Shown here: piece after piece, positions 25,740 through 35,152 of the stretch
Position numbering within the stretch: position 1 is the first letter of the stretch
Layout: each line of letters starts with the position of its first letter
NCBI RefSeq assembly: GCF_001456025.1
Contig: NZ_LMTZ01000158.1
Coordinates: 17,538 to 57,509 of the forward strand
Source of the DNA: Mastigocoleus testarum BC008
GTDB lineage: Bacteria > Cyanobacteriota > Cyanobacteriia > Cyanobacteriales > Nostocaceae
Length of the DNA: 39,972 bases
Direction of reading: 5' to 3'
The notes under the pieces: model-generated
Told to the model about the DNA's origin: nothing
Databases searched by the model: none
What the model saw: only the letters and a program-made list of their open reading frames with translations
Program-made: the position numbers and the translations under genes

Positions 25740-25999
25740 TGAAAGTGAGAGATAAAGTAAATAGAGTACTATTTTTAACTTCAGGTGAGAAAAACACTTG
25801 GTTTGCCTCAATACCAGTGATTCAGTTTTTGTTAACAGTTTTACGAAAAATTCTCCGTGCGGTCTTATTTATCTATCAAAAAATAAAAAATGATAAATAG
25901 ACTCATGAAGATTTGAGCATTACCCTGATGCTTACCGATCGTTATTCTTAGTACTAAGTGAGGTTTCCTGGGACTTATGCAAATTCAATTTTCAGGAAG

Positions 26000-26232
26000 A
26001 CATTAAGGCTTGCGATCGCCTGTAACCAATTTTTCGAGACTCAGAATACTTACTTATCAAGGGTAAGAATGTGACAAAATATCAGCTAAGAGGTTTAGAA
26101 GCTTCCCAAAAAATAATTCATACCAAAATTTACAATTTGTTGGTATGCACTAATATGCACTCTTTATCCAAACCTATTATCTATTCTTTTGTACAAAAAT
26201 TTGTGAAGGCAGACATTTTGTCTGCCTTTTTT
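26000..26232 (+). ncRNA. Candidate small RNA upstream of the terminator
   Basis: An intrinsic terminator on the plus strand has no gene upstream of it: the nearest upstream gene is transcribed the other way. That implies a short transcript ending near 26232. A hairpin at 26122-26150 could be part of it. The 5' end is unknown and the start given is arbitrary. Confidence 0.35.
26206..26232 (+). terminator. Intrinsic terminator
   Basis: Perfect 9-bp stem AAGGCAGAC / GTCTGCCTT with loop ATTTT, followed by more T residues (six in a row from 26227). It is directed along the plus strand. Confidence 0.82.
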
Positions 26233-26434
26233 CACATATAAAATTGTGGAGTACATTAAACAAAAGTTTAAGTTTCTTGGGCACACAGAACATATCCGGG
26301 ATCTGTGTTATCCTAGTCTCTCAACTAGCTCCTCAAGCGTTAATTCCGGCACTCCCTGCCGTACAAAAATAATTATAGTAAATTAGAGTCAGAAAGCCAA
26401 TTAACTATAAACTACTTTACAAAGAAGGTGAAAG

Positions 26435-26695
26435 ATGGGTCGTTTAAATCCTTACTCATTGCAAATGCAAATTACCCAAATGTTTGACCAAGGACAATCT
26501 TTCTTTGCAACAACAAAAGTGCAAGATTGGTTAAAAGAAAAAGGTCAAAATCCCCATGATTATGAAATTACTTTCCATAAAAAACCTGCACCTCCGGGTT
26601 CGGGGAAAATAATTGCAATTGAAATTGACTTAAAACGCAAGGATGGACAACCTGTAGATCCTTGGTTATTGGAACAAGCTAATTTGGAAACTTAA
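26435..26695 (+). CDS. Small cyanobacterial hypothetical protein
   Basis: An 86-residue soluble protein beginning MGRLNPYSLQMQITQMFDQG, with FATTKVQDWLKEKGQNPHDYEI in the middle and a strand-rich end (IIAIEIDLKRKDGQPVDPWLLEQ). A good ribosome-binding site (AAGAAGGTG) lies 5 bases before the ATG. I do not recognise a named family. It is probably a conserved cyanobacterial protein, judging by its regular composition. Confidence 0.72.
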   Translation: MGRLNPYSLQMQITQMFDQGQSFFATTKVQDWLKEKGQNPHDYEITFHKKPAPPGSGKIIAIEIDLKRKDGQPVDPWLLEQANLET

Positions 26696-26696
26696 T

Positions 26697-26850
26697 TTAG
26701 AAGTCAGAAGTCAGAAATCAGAAGTCAGAAGTCAGAAATCAGGAGTCAGGAGCAAAAATTTACTCATTACCAATTACCAATTACCAATTACCAATTACCA
26801 ATTACCAATTACCAATTACCAATGACCAATTACCAATTACCAATTACCTA
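26697..26850. repeat. Compound heptamer repeat (AGAAGTC and ACCAATT types)
   Basis: About seven AGAAGTC-like units (26700-26752) followed by about eleven ATTACCA units (26763-26850). This is STRR DNA typical of heterocystous cyanobacteria, filling most of the gap between two plus-strand genes. Confidence 0.9.
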
Positions 26851-26897
26851 AAAAATGTTACAACAGACTTGACATAAATATACTTAAATATAACTTA

Positions 26898-27305
26898 ATG
26901 ATGAAATCCCATCGTTTTTGGAAGATTGCGTTTTATATTTACATTGGAATAATTTTAGCAATATCTATTTCAGCATATTTAAAAATTATCCCTAATGAAA
27001 TTAAGCATTTCCCCTACTACGATACTATTCTGCATTTTCTATTGATGGGATTCTCAGCTTTTTTGGGACACTTAGCTTTTAACAAACGCAAAGTCAAAAT
27101 AAGTCTCAACACCCTAAAATTTTCTCTTCCTCTGACACCAATAATTATTAGTATTTTTATTTTAATTGAAGAGTGTTTACAAATATTTTCACCAAACCGC
27201 AGTTTTGATTTAGTCGATTTAGCCGCTGATTTTTTTGGGATTATTTTATTTACTTGGCTGGCTGAAATAACTAAAATTAATAACGAAAATACTTCTAGGA
27301 ATTAA
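26898..27305 (+). CDS. VanZ-like membrane protein
   Basis: A 135-residue protein with about four hydrophobic segments: IAFYIYIGIILAISISAYL; TILHFLLMGFSAFLGHLAF; FSLPLTPIIISIFILIEE; and LAADFFGIILFTWLAEI. The polar signature YYDTILHFLLMGFSAFLGHL plus ECLQIFSPNRSFDLVDLAADFFG is the VanZ-like pattern (HF...G / E..Q.f.p.R..d..D...d..G). VanZ itself is linked to teicoplanin resistance, but most members have unknown roles in the envelope. The start follows a short AT-rich leader. Confidence 0.82.
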   Translation: MMKSHRFWKIAFYIYIGIILAISISAYLKIIPNEIKHFPYYDTILHFLLMGFSAFLGHLAFNKRKVKISLNTLKFSLPLTPIIISIFILIEECLQIFSPNRSFDLVDLAADFFGIILFTWLAEITKINNENTSRN

Positions 27306-27335
27306 TATTGTAAATCCTTAGAAATAAAAATAATC

Positions 27336-28661
27336 TCACAATTGATTGCGTGCTTTAATCAACAAATATCTATCTACTAACTGTTCAGTGATTCCATCTG
27401 CGGGTGCATCAAGAACCAATACACCTTTTTGTTTGAGTTGAGCAAATGCAACTTTTCGTTGTGCTAATAAATCTAAAGCTACAGCACGCTCGTAACTTCC
27501 GGTAATATTTTTTGTAAAAGTATTTGCTAGGTCATCAACTTTACGATCGCGCAATGTCACACAAAATGGAAGATAGCGCGGTGCGAGTCGGGAAAGAGCA
27601 GTTAATAACTCCCCTGAAGCAGTCACATCGACAATATCCGTAATAATCACCACTAAACAACGTCGAGTTTGCTGTTGTACCACCTTAGTAACAGCACTTA
27701 AATAATCCGACTCTAATAAAACAGGTTGAATTGGTGTCAGACGGTCAATTAAACGATTTAAATGTTGTTGTCCTCGTTCCGGAGGAATCCATGTATGTAT
27801 TTGTCGGTCAAATACACCCACCCCCACGCGATCGCCACGATTTAAACCTGCAAGTGCTAAGGACAAAGTTGCATTTAAACCCCAGTCAAAGCGTTGTAAA
27901 CCAGAAACTTGGGAAGTCATTAGTCGACCTCGGTCCAACAATATTAGTAAAGTTTGTTCGTGTTCTGGTTCCAATACCCGCACCAAAGGAGTTGCATTTC
28001 CATTTGCACCCAAACGACGAGCAGTAGCTTTCCAATCAACTAACCTTAGGTCGTCACCCGTTCGATAGTTGCGTAATTCTGCAAACTCAGTACCTATACC
28101 TTTTTGTCTTAATTGACGTATCGTTCCAGAAGACTGCAAAGTTAAACGAACCGAAAGCGATCGCAATCCAACTAAATCGGGATAAACTTTAGTTTTCAAG
28201 GTTTGAGGAATTTTCCAATCGTCCCATGCAAATCCCCAAGCACCAAGTTGTCTGACTTGAATATCTCCCCAATTGAATTCTCCTCGCTCCTTAGGGTGGA
28301 CTGTATAAGTTAATTCCTTCGTACTATTAGCTGGAACAACAGCACGTAAGACTGGTTTAGAAACATTAAAGTTACTGGGGTAGCGATCGCAAACTTGAAT
28401 GATGGCATTAGCACTTGAAGATTTTACACTAAGTAATACTGGATTATCCCTACCAATTGACAGTCGCGGTTCTAACTTTCTCGTTACATCAACTCGATTG
28501 CGTCGTGTCATTAACCCATCGATCGCCATTAAACCCAATACAATTCCATCAAATAATAGTATCAAGCTAATACTCACCCCAACTCCAAACAAGATAGCTA
28601 ATGGGATCGCAATAAAAACAGCCAGTAATAGTAAGAGATAAACTTTTTTGGAAGGTAACAT
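27336..28661 (-). CDS. DUF58 domain protein
   Basis: 441 residues from the ATG at 28661 (MLPSKKVYLLLLL). A TTG 30 bases upstream lies in the tail of a repeat and is unlikely. Two membrane segments sit at the N-terminus (VYLLLLLAVFIAIPLAILFG and SLILLFDGIVLGLMAI). The mid-protein DUF58 signature ELRNYRTGDDLRLVDWKATAR is followed by a von Willebrand-A-like fold with LLILLDRGRLM. DUF58 proteins are regularly encoded beside MoxR ATPases and are thought to be their substrate or adaptor partners. Here moxR is the next gene upstream on the same strand. Confidence 0.9.
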   Translation of the reverse strand: MLPSKKVYLLLLLAVFIAIPLAILFGVGVSISLILLFDGIVLGLMAIDGLMTRRNRVDVTRKLEPRLSIGRDNPVLLSVKSSSANAIIQVCDRYPSNFNVSKPVLRAVVPANSTKELTYTVHPKERGEFNWGDIQVRQLGAWGFAWDDWKIPQTLKTKVYPDLVGLRSLSVRLTLQSSGTIRQLRQKGIGTEFAELRNYRTGDDLRLVDWKATARRLGANGNATPLVRVLEPEHEQTLLILLDRGRLMTSQVSGLQRFDWGLNATLSLALAGLNRGDRVGVGVFDRQIHTWIPPERGQQHLNRLIDRLTPIQPVLLESDYLSAVTKVVQQQTRRCLVVIITDIVDVTASGELLTALSRLAPRYLPFCVTLRDRKVDDLANTFTKNITGSYERAVALDLLAQRKVAFAQLKQKGVLVLDAPADGITEQLVDRYLLIKARNQL

Positions 28662-28741
28662 AACAATTAATGGGGGGGTAATGAGTAACAAGTAACAAGT
28701 AACAAGTAATAAGTAATAAGTAATAAGTAATTTATTACTCT

Positions 28742-28986
28742 TAATCCCTGACTCCTGACTTCTGACTCCTGACTTCTGACTCCTGACTCCTGCTCGCTGT
28801 AAGCGCGGTCTGTCCTGACTTCTGACTCCTGACTTCTGACTCCTGACTCCTGACTTCTGACTCCTGACTCCTGACTTCTGACTCCTGACTCCTGCTCGCT
28901 GTAAGCGCGGTCTGTCCTGACTCGTGACTTCTGACTCCTGACTCCTGACTTCTGACTCGTGACTCGTGACTCGTGACTCCTGACTT
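28742..28986. repeat. Long heptamer STRR between moxR and the DUF58 gene
   Basis: About 245 bp of TGACTCC / TGACTTC heptamers. Two copies of an interrupting block (TGCTCGCTGTAAGCGCGGTC at 28791 and 28893) are spaced exactly 102 bp apart, so a higher-order unit was duplicated. It begins 10 bp after the moxR stop. A related AAGTAAT-type tract (28686-28733) continues to the DUF58 start. Confidence 0.92.
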
Positions 28987-28995
28987 GCGCTATAC

Positions 28996-29946
28996 TTACC
29001 TCGGTACTGGTACTTGATTGAGAATAGACGTAATTACTTCATCGATATGTAAACCATCCAACATTGCTTCTGGTTTCAAAATAAGACGATGTCGTAACAA
29101 AGGTATCCCCACAGCTTTAACATCATCCGGAGTCACAAAGTCTCGATTTGCTAACCATGCAGCAGCTTGAGATGTTACTAACCATGCAGCAGCACAGCGA
29201 GGCGATGCACCCAAAGCTAAATCAGGATATTTACGGGATAATTCAACTAAAGCTAACAAATAATCTATAATCGCTTCAGATACTTTTACTTCTTTAACTT
29301 TTTGCCTTGCTTGTAATATTTTTTCTACTGTAGCTATGGGCTGGATTTGGGAAATATCAAGACGTCGTGCAGCAAACCCTGCTTGACGATTGAGTAACAT
29401 CTGCTTTTCTGCTGCTTTATCCGGATACTCTACTGTTAATTTAAATAAAAATCGATCTAATTGTGCTTCTGGTAAAGGATAAGTTCCTTCAAATTCTAAT
29501 GGATTTTGTGTCGCCACCACAGAAAACAATTCAGGTAATGGAAGACTTTCCCCATCTAACGTGACTTGCATTTCCTCCATTGCTTCGAGCAATGCTGCTT
29601 GGGTTTTAGGTGGTGTGCGGTTAATTTCGTCTGCGAGTAATACCTCTGTAAAAACTGGACCCTTTTTTAAAGTAAAACTACGACTATTCAAATCAAAAAT
29701 ATTAGTACCGGTGATATCCGCAGGTAAAACATCTGGGGTTAACTGAATGCGTCGAAAATCAGCTTGTATGAGTTGCGCAAATACCTTTACTAGCAGAGTT
29801 TTACCCGTTCCTGGTACTCCTTCCAAAATTATATGCCCATTTGCTAACAAGCCAATCAAAAACTGATGTATCAGGGTGGATTGTCCCACTACTACATCAG
29901 AAAGCCCTTTATTCAGGCGATTTATTATTACTCTAATTTCATCCAT
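28996..29946 (-). CDS. moxR: MoxR-family AAA+ ATPase
   Basis: A 316-residue AAA+ ATPase. Walker A is at 43-50 (GVPGTGKT), Walker B VLLADEINR with Asp105/Glu106, then KTQAALLEAMEEMQVTLDG, the sensor-1 segment VVATQNPLEFEGTYPLPEAQLDRF, and LGASPRCAAAW as sensor-2. These are the exact hallmarks of MoxR. MoxR ATPases are chaperone-like and work with vWA/DUF58 proteins to assemble or activate complexes. The DUF58 gene follows on the same strand, separated by the heptamer repeat, so the pair is probably one operon. Confidence 0.93.
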   Translation of the reverse strand: MDEIRVIINRLNKGLSDVVVGQSTLIHQFLIGLLANGHIILEGVPGTGKTLLVKVFAQLIQADFRRIQLTPDVLPADITGTNIFDLNSRSFTLKKGPVFTEVLLADEINRTPPKTQAALLEAMEEMQVTLDGESLPLPELFSVVATQNPLEFEGTYPLPEAQLDRFLFKLTVEYPDKAAEKQMLLNRQAGFAARRLDISQIQPIATVEKILQARQKVKEVKVSEAIIDYLLALVELSRKYPDLALGASPRCAAAWLVTSQAAAWLANRDFVTPDDVKAVGIPLLRHRLILKPEAMLDGLHIDEVITSILNQVPVPR

Positions 29947-30083
29947 CGTAAATCGGGATTGTTTATTTAGGAATTAAAGCATGATTCTTTTTTGAAATCA
30001 CAAGCACTTTAGTTCATCGCAGTACAATACTGAAGCAAGAGGGCCAAAAGAGTTAATTAACGGTTATTATAAATTCACATAAT

Positions 30084-30111
30084 ATAGAGACGCAACAATG
30101 TTACGCCTCTA
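30084..30111. repeat. Degenerate 28-bp palindromic element
   Basis: ATAGAGACGCAACA...TGTTACGCCTCTA-like arms, a divergent member of the same family as the element at 20562. It lies in the spacer upstream of moxR. Confidence 0.6.
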
Positions 30112-30205
30112 AAATCTCCACATAAATAAATTTTCATTCACTTTTGGTGCAACACCTGATTTTAAATAAAAATTGAAAATTATATCCAAATTTCACTTCC
30201 AAATT

Positions 30206-30472
30206 TCACTTTTCGTAAATACTATTGTTATCCATCATAAATTCGATGATTTTCTTATTTTTCTTATGGAATTTAAGAAGTTCCAAATATGCCAAAGGAA
30301 CAAATACAATCCATAAAAAACTTCCTAATACTAGGACAATACCAGAGAAAAACCTCTCATTTGAATTCATGTCTTTATCTGCAAGATAAAAATCTAGCCA
30401 TTCTCTAAAAAAACAAATAGCCATTAACAAATAAACTAATATGCCAATATAAGTCAAGATTGAATGTATCAT
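30206..30472 (-). CDS. Small two-helix membrane protein
   Basis: An 88-residue protein with two hydrophobic segments (ILTYIGILVYLLMAICFF and FFSGIVLVLGSFLWIVFVPLAYL) separated by a charged loop, and a lysine-rich C-terminus (KFHKKNKKIIEF). The coding look is reasonable, but no family is recognised. The gene stands alone, flanked by AT-rich spacers. Confidence 0.55.
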   Translation of the reverse strand: MIHSILTYIGILVYLLMAICFFREWLDFYLADKDMNSNERFFSGIVLVLGSFLWIVFVPLAYLELLKFHKKNKKIIEFMMDNNSIYEK

Positions 30473-31502
30473 AACTGTACTATTGAATCAAAATAAAGTT
30501 CTTATTTATGCTTTTTATGCAGTATCGATAATATGTTTTTTCCTAATTTGATGGTAAGTTAAATATATCGTTACTTATAATTGAGAAATATCACCTACTT
30601 ATGGGAGCAAATTATTTACTTAGTTTGGCTTTTAAAAGAAAATTCTCTAAATTTTAAATACATTTTTTTATTTTACAAAAATTTCTTACAGTTAATTCAT
30701 TTCTTATTACTCTATCAAATAAATAATAAAAATATTACTGCGTAAACACTGAAAATTCTGTATTCATCTGATACATTTTGCAATGAAAATCATAATATTT
30801 ATTTAAATGAAATTGAGTTACACGTATCTTCATCTATAGTTTATAAACTGGCTTTTCGTTAATACTGGAATCAACACTAAAACTACATTTTCCTAAAAAC
30901 TTATAGTTTCTTAACTATTAAAAATAGTTTTGTCTCCTGTAATATTACTTACAAAAAGTTCGCAAAATGAGACAATAATTGATTAGTTTACTGTGCATAT
31001 CTTGTAGATTATAGCACTTATTGTCACTCAGTATTAGATAAGCTATATTGCCTAATTTACGGGGATAACAAATGTAGTTGTGGTAACTTAAATGTATTTG
31101 GGTTTACAAGCAAAGCATTTAGATAAATTTCTAATAATATTTCTAATAATTACTCTGACAAATATCCTTGGAAACGAATGGCAGTAGCATGGTTATGTAG
31201 CGATACGTGTGAGTTTGATTTTGTGGATTTTAGCTAAGTTTACTGTGTGTTCTTCTAATATCCTACGTGAGGTGATGCTATTGCTCGGGAAGTTTTACGA
31301 TAGGAAGATAAAAATAAATTCCGAGCAAATCTGCAATACGCTTTATCTAACTGTATTGAAAGTAATGATATTTAAAAGCATATTTTGCCTATGAAGGGAA
31401 TTTTGTGCATATGGCAAGGAAAATATTTCTGAAGATATGTTCTGAAAAGCTCACCTTGTTACATAATTAAGAAATATTAAGTTGAATTAATAAAATCTGA
31501 AA
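30473..31502. other. Long AT-rich intergenic region
   Basis: About 1 kb, very AT-rich. No convincing gene, RNA or hairpin was found. One 61-codon frame at 31209-31394 has no recognisable character, and a short direct repeat ATTTCTAATAAT occurs near 31125. Confidence 0.5.
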
Positions 31503-32171
31503 ATGGGCCAAGTAGCTATTAACTTAATCGCTATCTCCGTGTTTGCAATGACTATGTCCACCTTGTTGGGACCATTGTTGAATATTTCACAGACAATTCC
31601 TGCGATCGTAACTTTTGCTGTATTAGGAATTGCAAGTATAGATAACTTTGCCTGGGAAGGAAAAGGAGGAAACTTAGTATTAGACTCAATAGCTCGCTTT
31701 TCTCCCAAGTATAGAGAACGTATTGTCCACCACGAAGCAGGACATTTCCTTGTTGCTTCTTTATTAGGAGTTGCCGTTACAGGTTATACTCTAAGTGCTT
31801 GGGAGGCTTTACAACAAAATCAGTTAGGACAAGGTGGGGTAAGTTTTGACGATGAAGAACTAGCACAGCAAGTGGAAGCAGGTCATATTAGCGCCCAAAT
31901 GTTGGATCGCTACTGTACCGTACTAATGGCTGGGATTGCTGCTGAGAAACTAGTTTATGATGAAGTCGAGGGTGGTGCGGACGATAAAAGTAAGCTAAAT
32001 GCGATTCTCAATTCCTTAGGATTTTCCCCAAACAACAACAAGCAAAAATTACGTTTTTACACCTTGCAAGCAAAAACCTTAATTCAAGACAATTTGTCTA
32101 ACTATCAAAACCTTGTTGATGCAATGCATCAGAGAAAATCAGTTAGCGAATGTTTAAAAGCATCCAAATAA
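31503..32171 (+). CDS. FtsH-type zinc metallopeptidase without AAA domain
   Basis: A 222-residue protein. The N-terminal 45 residues are hydrophobic (two possible membrane segments). The metallopeptidase motif HHEAGH follows, with His77 and His81 as zinc ligands and Glu78 catalytic, in a context (YRERIVHHEAGHFLVASLLG) like the FtsH peptidase domain. VYDEVEGGADDKSKLNA contains the likely third ligand Asp. The AAA+ ATPase module of FtsH is missing, so this is a standalone membrane-associated peptidase, a type often annotated as 'ATP-dependent Zn protease' in cyanobacteria. Its substrate is unknown. Confidence 0.82.
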   Translation: MGQVAINLIAISVFAMTMSTLLGPLLNISQTIPAIVTFAVLGIASIDNFAWEGKGGNLVLDSIARFSPKYRERIVHHEAGHFLVASLLGVAVTGYTLSAWEALQQNQLGQGGVSFDDEELAQQVEAGHISAQMLDRYCTVLMAGIAAEKLVYDEVEGGADDKSKLNAILNSLGFSPNNNKQKLRFYTLQAKTLIQDNLSNYQNLVDAMHQRKSVSECLKASK

Positions 32172-32181
32172 TACCAACTAA

Positions 32182-32223
32182 TTTCAAAAAACACCGCTAC
32201 ACATCAATTCTTTGAATATGTTC
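32182..32223 (+). repeat. Dispersed ~41-bp repeat, copy 2
   Basis: TTCAAAAAACACCGCTACAC and onwards matches, in inverted orientation, the spacer at 13701-13741 with five mismatches in 41. It lies 11 bp after the metallopeptidase stop. Confidence 0.75.
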
Positions 32224-32315
32224 CCCGTTCCCTTTTACAAACGCTCGCTTGACGCGTTTTAAGTGTAGCAACATCAAAATCGGTATAAGAATCTCCCTCA
32301 TGAGACGGCAGATTG

Positions 32316-33371
32316 TCAAGACGATACGACTCTTAAGTGTGGAGTATGAGAATTGGATACGCTGCTAGTACTACTGTTATTACAGGAAATTACACAGTTA
32401 CGCCCATTTGATTTAGCTTGTAATAAATATCGGTCAGCACGATCCAATAAATTAATACCTTCAGGGTCATCCTCAGCGCGTAAACTTGCCGTTCCCAAAC
32501 TAATTGTAATGTCAATCTTTAAGTTGCTATTAATTGCAAACGGTTGGTCGCTAACTACATGATTTAGACGACGAGCAACGGTGTAAGCTTCTTGACTTGT
32601 AGTATCGCTTAACAGAATGACAAACTCCTCACCTCCATAACGAAATGGAGTATCTTGATAGCGGAGATTGTAACGCAAGCGAGTACACAATAATTGCAAT
32701 AATCGATCGCCTACTAAATGCCCATGATTATCATTAACTCTCTTAAAATAATCTACATCTAAAATAATTAGACTTAGAGGTTTTTTAGTAGTTCGTGCTT
32801 TGTCTATATGTTTGGGTAACTCCCATTCCAAAGCACGACGATTATTAAAATCCGTTAACGAATCAGCTAAAGCGATTGCGGAAAGTACGTCATTGGTACG
32901 GATTAAATCTCGATATTTTTGTGCTTTACGGAAACCTACAGTTAACTGTGCTAGCAATAAACGATGGCTAATATCAGATTCGACATTCTTTGTGTTGGGG
33001 TAATTCCTGAGTTCCTCTAAAGAGTACCAAATATAAGCATCAGCACCTTGTCTGAGGGCTGTACAAGTTACATCCAACTCCCATTCACGACTCTGTTCCG
33101 TACGAGCATCAACCAACCGAGGACGGTCTTCGAGCAAAATACAATATATCCACGATAGCTTTGTCTGTTCTTTTAACCAGTTGCATAATTCCATACTTCC
33201 ATCTTGACTAGCTTGGACAAGAATGACGTCTGGAGGAAAGTTTTGGATCCGCGACACCGCCTCGTTCAGATTGGTAATCATTTCAATACTGAAAACGTTT
33301 GTGTCACGAATTTCTTTGGGGAGTGTAGCTATAAATTTGTCATTTCCAAAGACAAAAATGGAAATGTTCAT
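32316..33371 (-). CDS. Diguanylate cyclase (GGDEF) with degenerate receiver domain
   Basis: A 351-residue protein. Residues 1-125 resemble a CheY-like receiver, but the expected phospho-acceptor aspartate is Gln53 (DVILVQAS), so it is probably not phosphorylated. The C-terminal half is a complete GGDEF domain: DSLTDFNNRRALEWEL, LIILDVDYFKRVND, RYGGEEFVILL (GGEEF at 246-250) and ADRYLLQAKSNGRN. The inhibitory I-site RxxD (Arg237-Asp240) is five residues before GGEEF. It should make cyclic di-GMP from GTP and be feedback-inhibited. What controls it is not evident. Confidence 0.92.
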   Translation of the reverse strand: MNISIFVFGNDKFIATLPKEIRDTNVFSIEMITNLNEAVSRIQNFPPDVILVQASQDGSMELCNWLKEQTKLSWIYCILLEDRPRLVDARTEQSREWELDVTCTALRQGADAYIWYSLEELRNYPNTKNVESDISHRLLLAQLTVGFRKAQKYRDLIRTNDVLSAIALADSLTDFNNRRALEWELPKHIDKARTTKKPLSLIILDVDYFKRVNDNHGHLVGDRLLQLLCTRLRYNLRYQDTPFRYGGEEFVILLSDTTSQEAYTVARRLNHVVSDQPFAINSNLKIDITISLGTASLRAEDDPEGINLLDRADRYLLQAKSNGRNCVISCNNSSTSSVSNSHTPHLRVVSS

Positions 33372-34490
33372 CTTATTACTTTTGCTTCTCAGATTACTTC
33401 AACTTAGGCTGTTTAAAAATTCGTAAATTTCACTGATATCCACAGTTATTTTTCGGTTTGCCCGTATTTTTAAGGTTAGGGAATTAACGGATATCTTATT
33501 CTTTTCTTTATAGGTTCAGCAGGTATTTTCATTTTTCTCCTAATAAAATTTTTATCTATACGAGTATTGTTGACATTTTTATTTCTGATACATAATTTCT
33601 GTCGAAATAGCACTTATTTAAAACAGTAAAAATACTGAAAATTAAATATGATTTAAACAGCTAAACAGTATTTTCAAGGGACTAATATGTTTAATTGCTA
33701 CCAACATTTATAGTATGTATTTTCTATTCAATACTTATATTTAAGGATTTTTATAGCATCAATCTGATATTTCATATGGAGCCATGAATCAGCATATGAT
33801 TTAATATAAACGAGTAATATTTCGCAAATCCAAGATTTTAACAACATTCCCATTCCCTGAATTTAATAAAAATCAGTTTTGCTCTTCATCATATTTAGCA
33901 CACTTAAAAAGATTTACTTATCAGTAAAAACCGATATACGTTGAGCATAAAAAAAATCTTATATGAATTTCTAAGCAATGAGTGTTTCCTAGCTTACTTA
34001 TTCAAATGAGACTGATATTTCAATTTAATAATTTTGTCATTAGACTTTAGTAATATCTGAATGCTTGCATTATTTGTAGATATCTTGAGTTAAAAATATC
34101 GTCATCACACTTTAGTTAGATTTGATACTAAATATTTAAATAAAAAATCTCTGCTCTCAGTTACAAGTAAAACCTCTTTTAACATTTGCTGTGTTTACGC
34201 TCTATTGTATTGAAATCCTACTGTAGTCGTTCTTTTGGCTTCTTTACAGCAGTACATTTTCTCATGATGTGAATCTTGAAAATAAGTAAAAACCAGGGCT
34301 AAAAAATAAAGTTCCATCCATAGCTCAGTAATGGTACTTGAATAAATTTATCAAGACTAATATAAATATTTGTGAATTCTGGAAAACATTTTTGTTCTTC
34401 AAGTAGATAAGCAAAGTTATTTACTTAAAATTACTTCAAGACTTACACCATGGATAAACTAAATACGGTCATTGCGACGATAGGTTAGCA
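33372..34490. other. Long AT-rich intergenic region
   Basis: About 1.1 kb with no convincing gene on either strand. I found no tRNA-like fold, CRISPR or terminator. It probably includes the promoter of the cyclase gene at its left end. Confidence 0.5.
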
Positions 34491-34540
34491 AAGTGTTTCC
34501 GCGAGAAAACAGTATTTCAGACCAATGACCTTGCGGTCAC

Positions 34541-34860
34541 GCTATAGCTATAGCTGCGCTACCTATAGCTGCGCTACCTACGGATCCGGAGCCGCTACCT
34601 TACGGATCCGCTAATGAAAATAAGTCCCGAAGGGACTCGTAATACCTATAGCTAGAGCCTGCGGCGTGACGTGAGATGCAGCTTCCGTGATGCGTACAAA
34701 CACTGCAGGTGCCCCTCAGGCTCTAGCCTATAGCTATAACTGCGCTACCTTGCGGTTAAGCCTTACGGCATTGCTGCGCTAACGTCGTCAGACGCGTGCA
34801 TTCGTCGTTAGACGCGTCCAACCCGTTACGCTGCGCTAGGCGCTAAGTGCTAAAGTAATG
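34541..34860. repeat. GC-rich dispersed repeat cluster, left of the HMA gene
   Basis: Begins with a 59-bp unit (34541-34599; contains CTATAGCTGCGCTACCTACG) that recurs at 35760-35818 with three mismatches, same orientation. An AGTCCC-GAA-GGGACT hairpin (34623-34637) and a 10-bp inverted pair CTAGAGCCTG / CAGGCTCTAG (34652-34661, 34717-34726) follow. A 21-bp stretch at 34804-34824 recurs inverted at 35677-35697. Confidence 0.85.
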
Positions 34861-35152
34861 AGTACGTAAGTCCTAATTACTTATTGAAAAAATTATATAT
34901 ACCCAGTTTTTAAATCTGCACTCTACATCTTTCTGATGCCAAAATCTCCGTTTAGTTTCGAGAACAAATAAAAGTTTTCTGCAGAAATAGGCAGAAATTT
35001 ACTTTTACTGATAGTTTAGTCGTCGTCAAAATATTAAAACAAAAAATAGTTTTGATTGTTAGTAATTTTTTTATTAAAGATAATTATTTATTTTTTCTTA
35101 ATGTTTTGTCTGATAAATTACAATCTACGCTATTATCAACAGCAATTAGGTA
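34861..35152. other. AT-rich spacer
   Basis: About 290 bp between the repeat cluster and the interleaved stems. I see nothing gene-like in it. Confidence 0.5.

Larger units (their letters stand above)
25740..26434. other. Intergenic region with candidate regulatory RNA
   Basis: About 700 bp between divergent genes. It includes one HIP1 octamer (near 26013), an 8-bp stem hairpin (CATACCAA...TTGGTATG, 26122-26150), an intrinsic terminator (26206-26232), and the ribosome-binding site AAGAAGGTG just before the gene at 26435. No protein-coding frame is convincing. Confidence 0.5.

Noticed and set aside
28742..28986. Possible CRISPR array
   Set aside because: The units are 7-bp heptamers with no spacers of regular unique sequence; it is an STRR.
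31209..31394. 61-codon plus-strand frame in AT-rich spacer
   Set aside because: No ribosome-binding site, no recognisable composition or family; probably chance.
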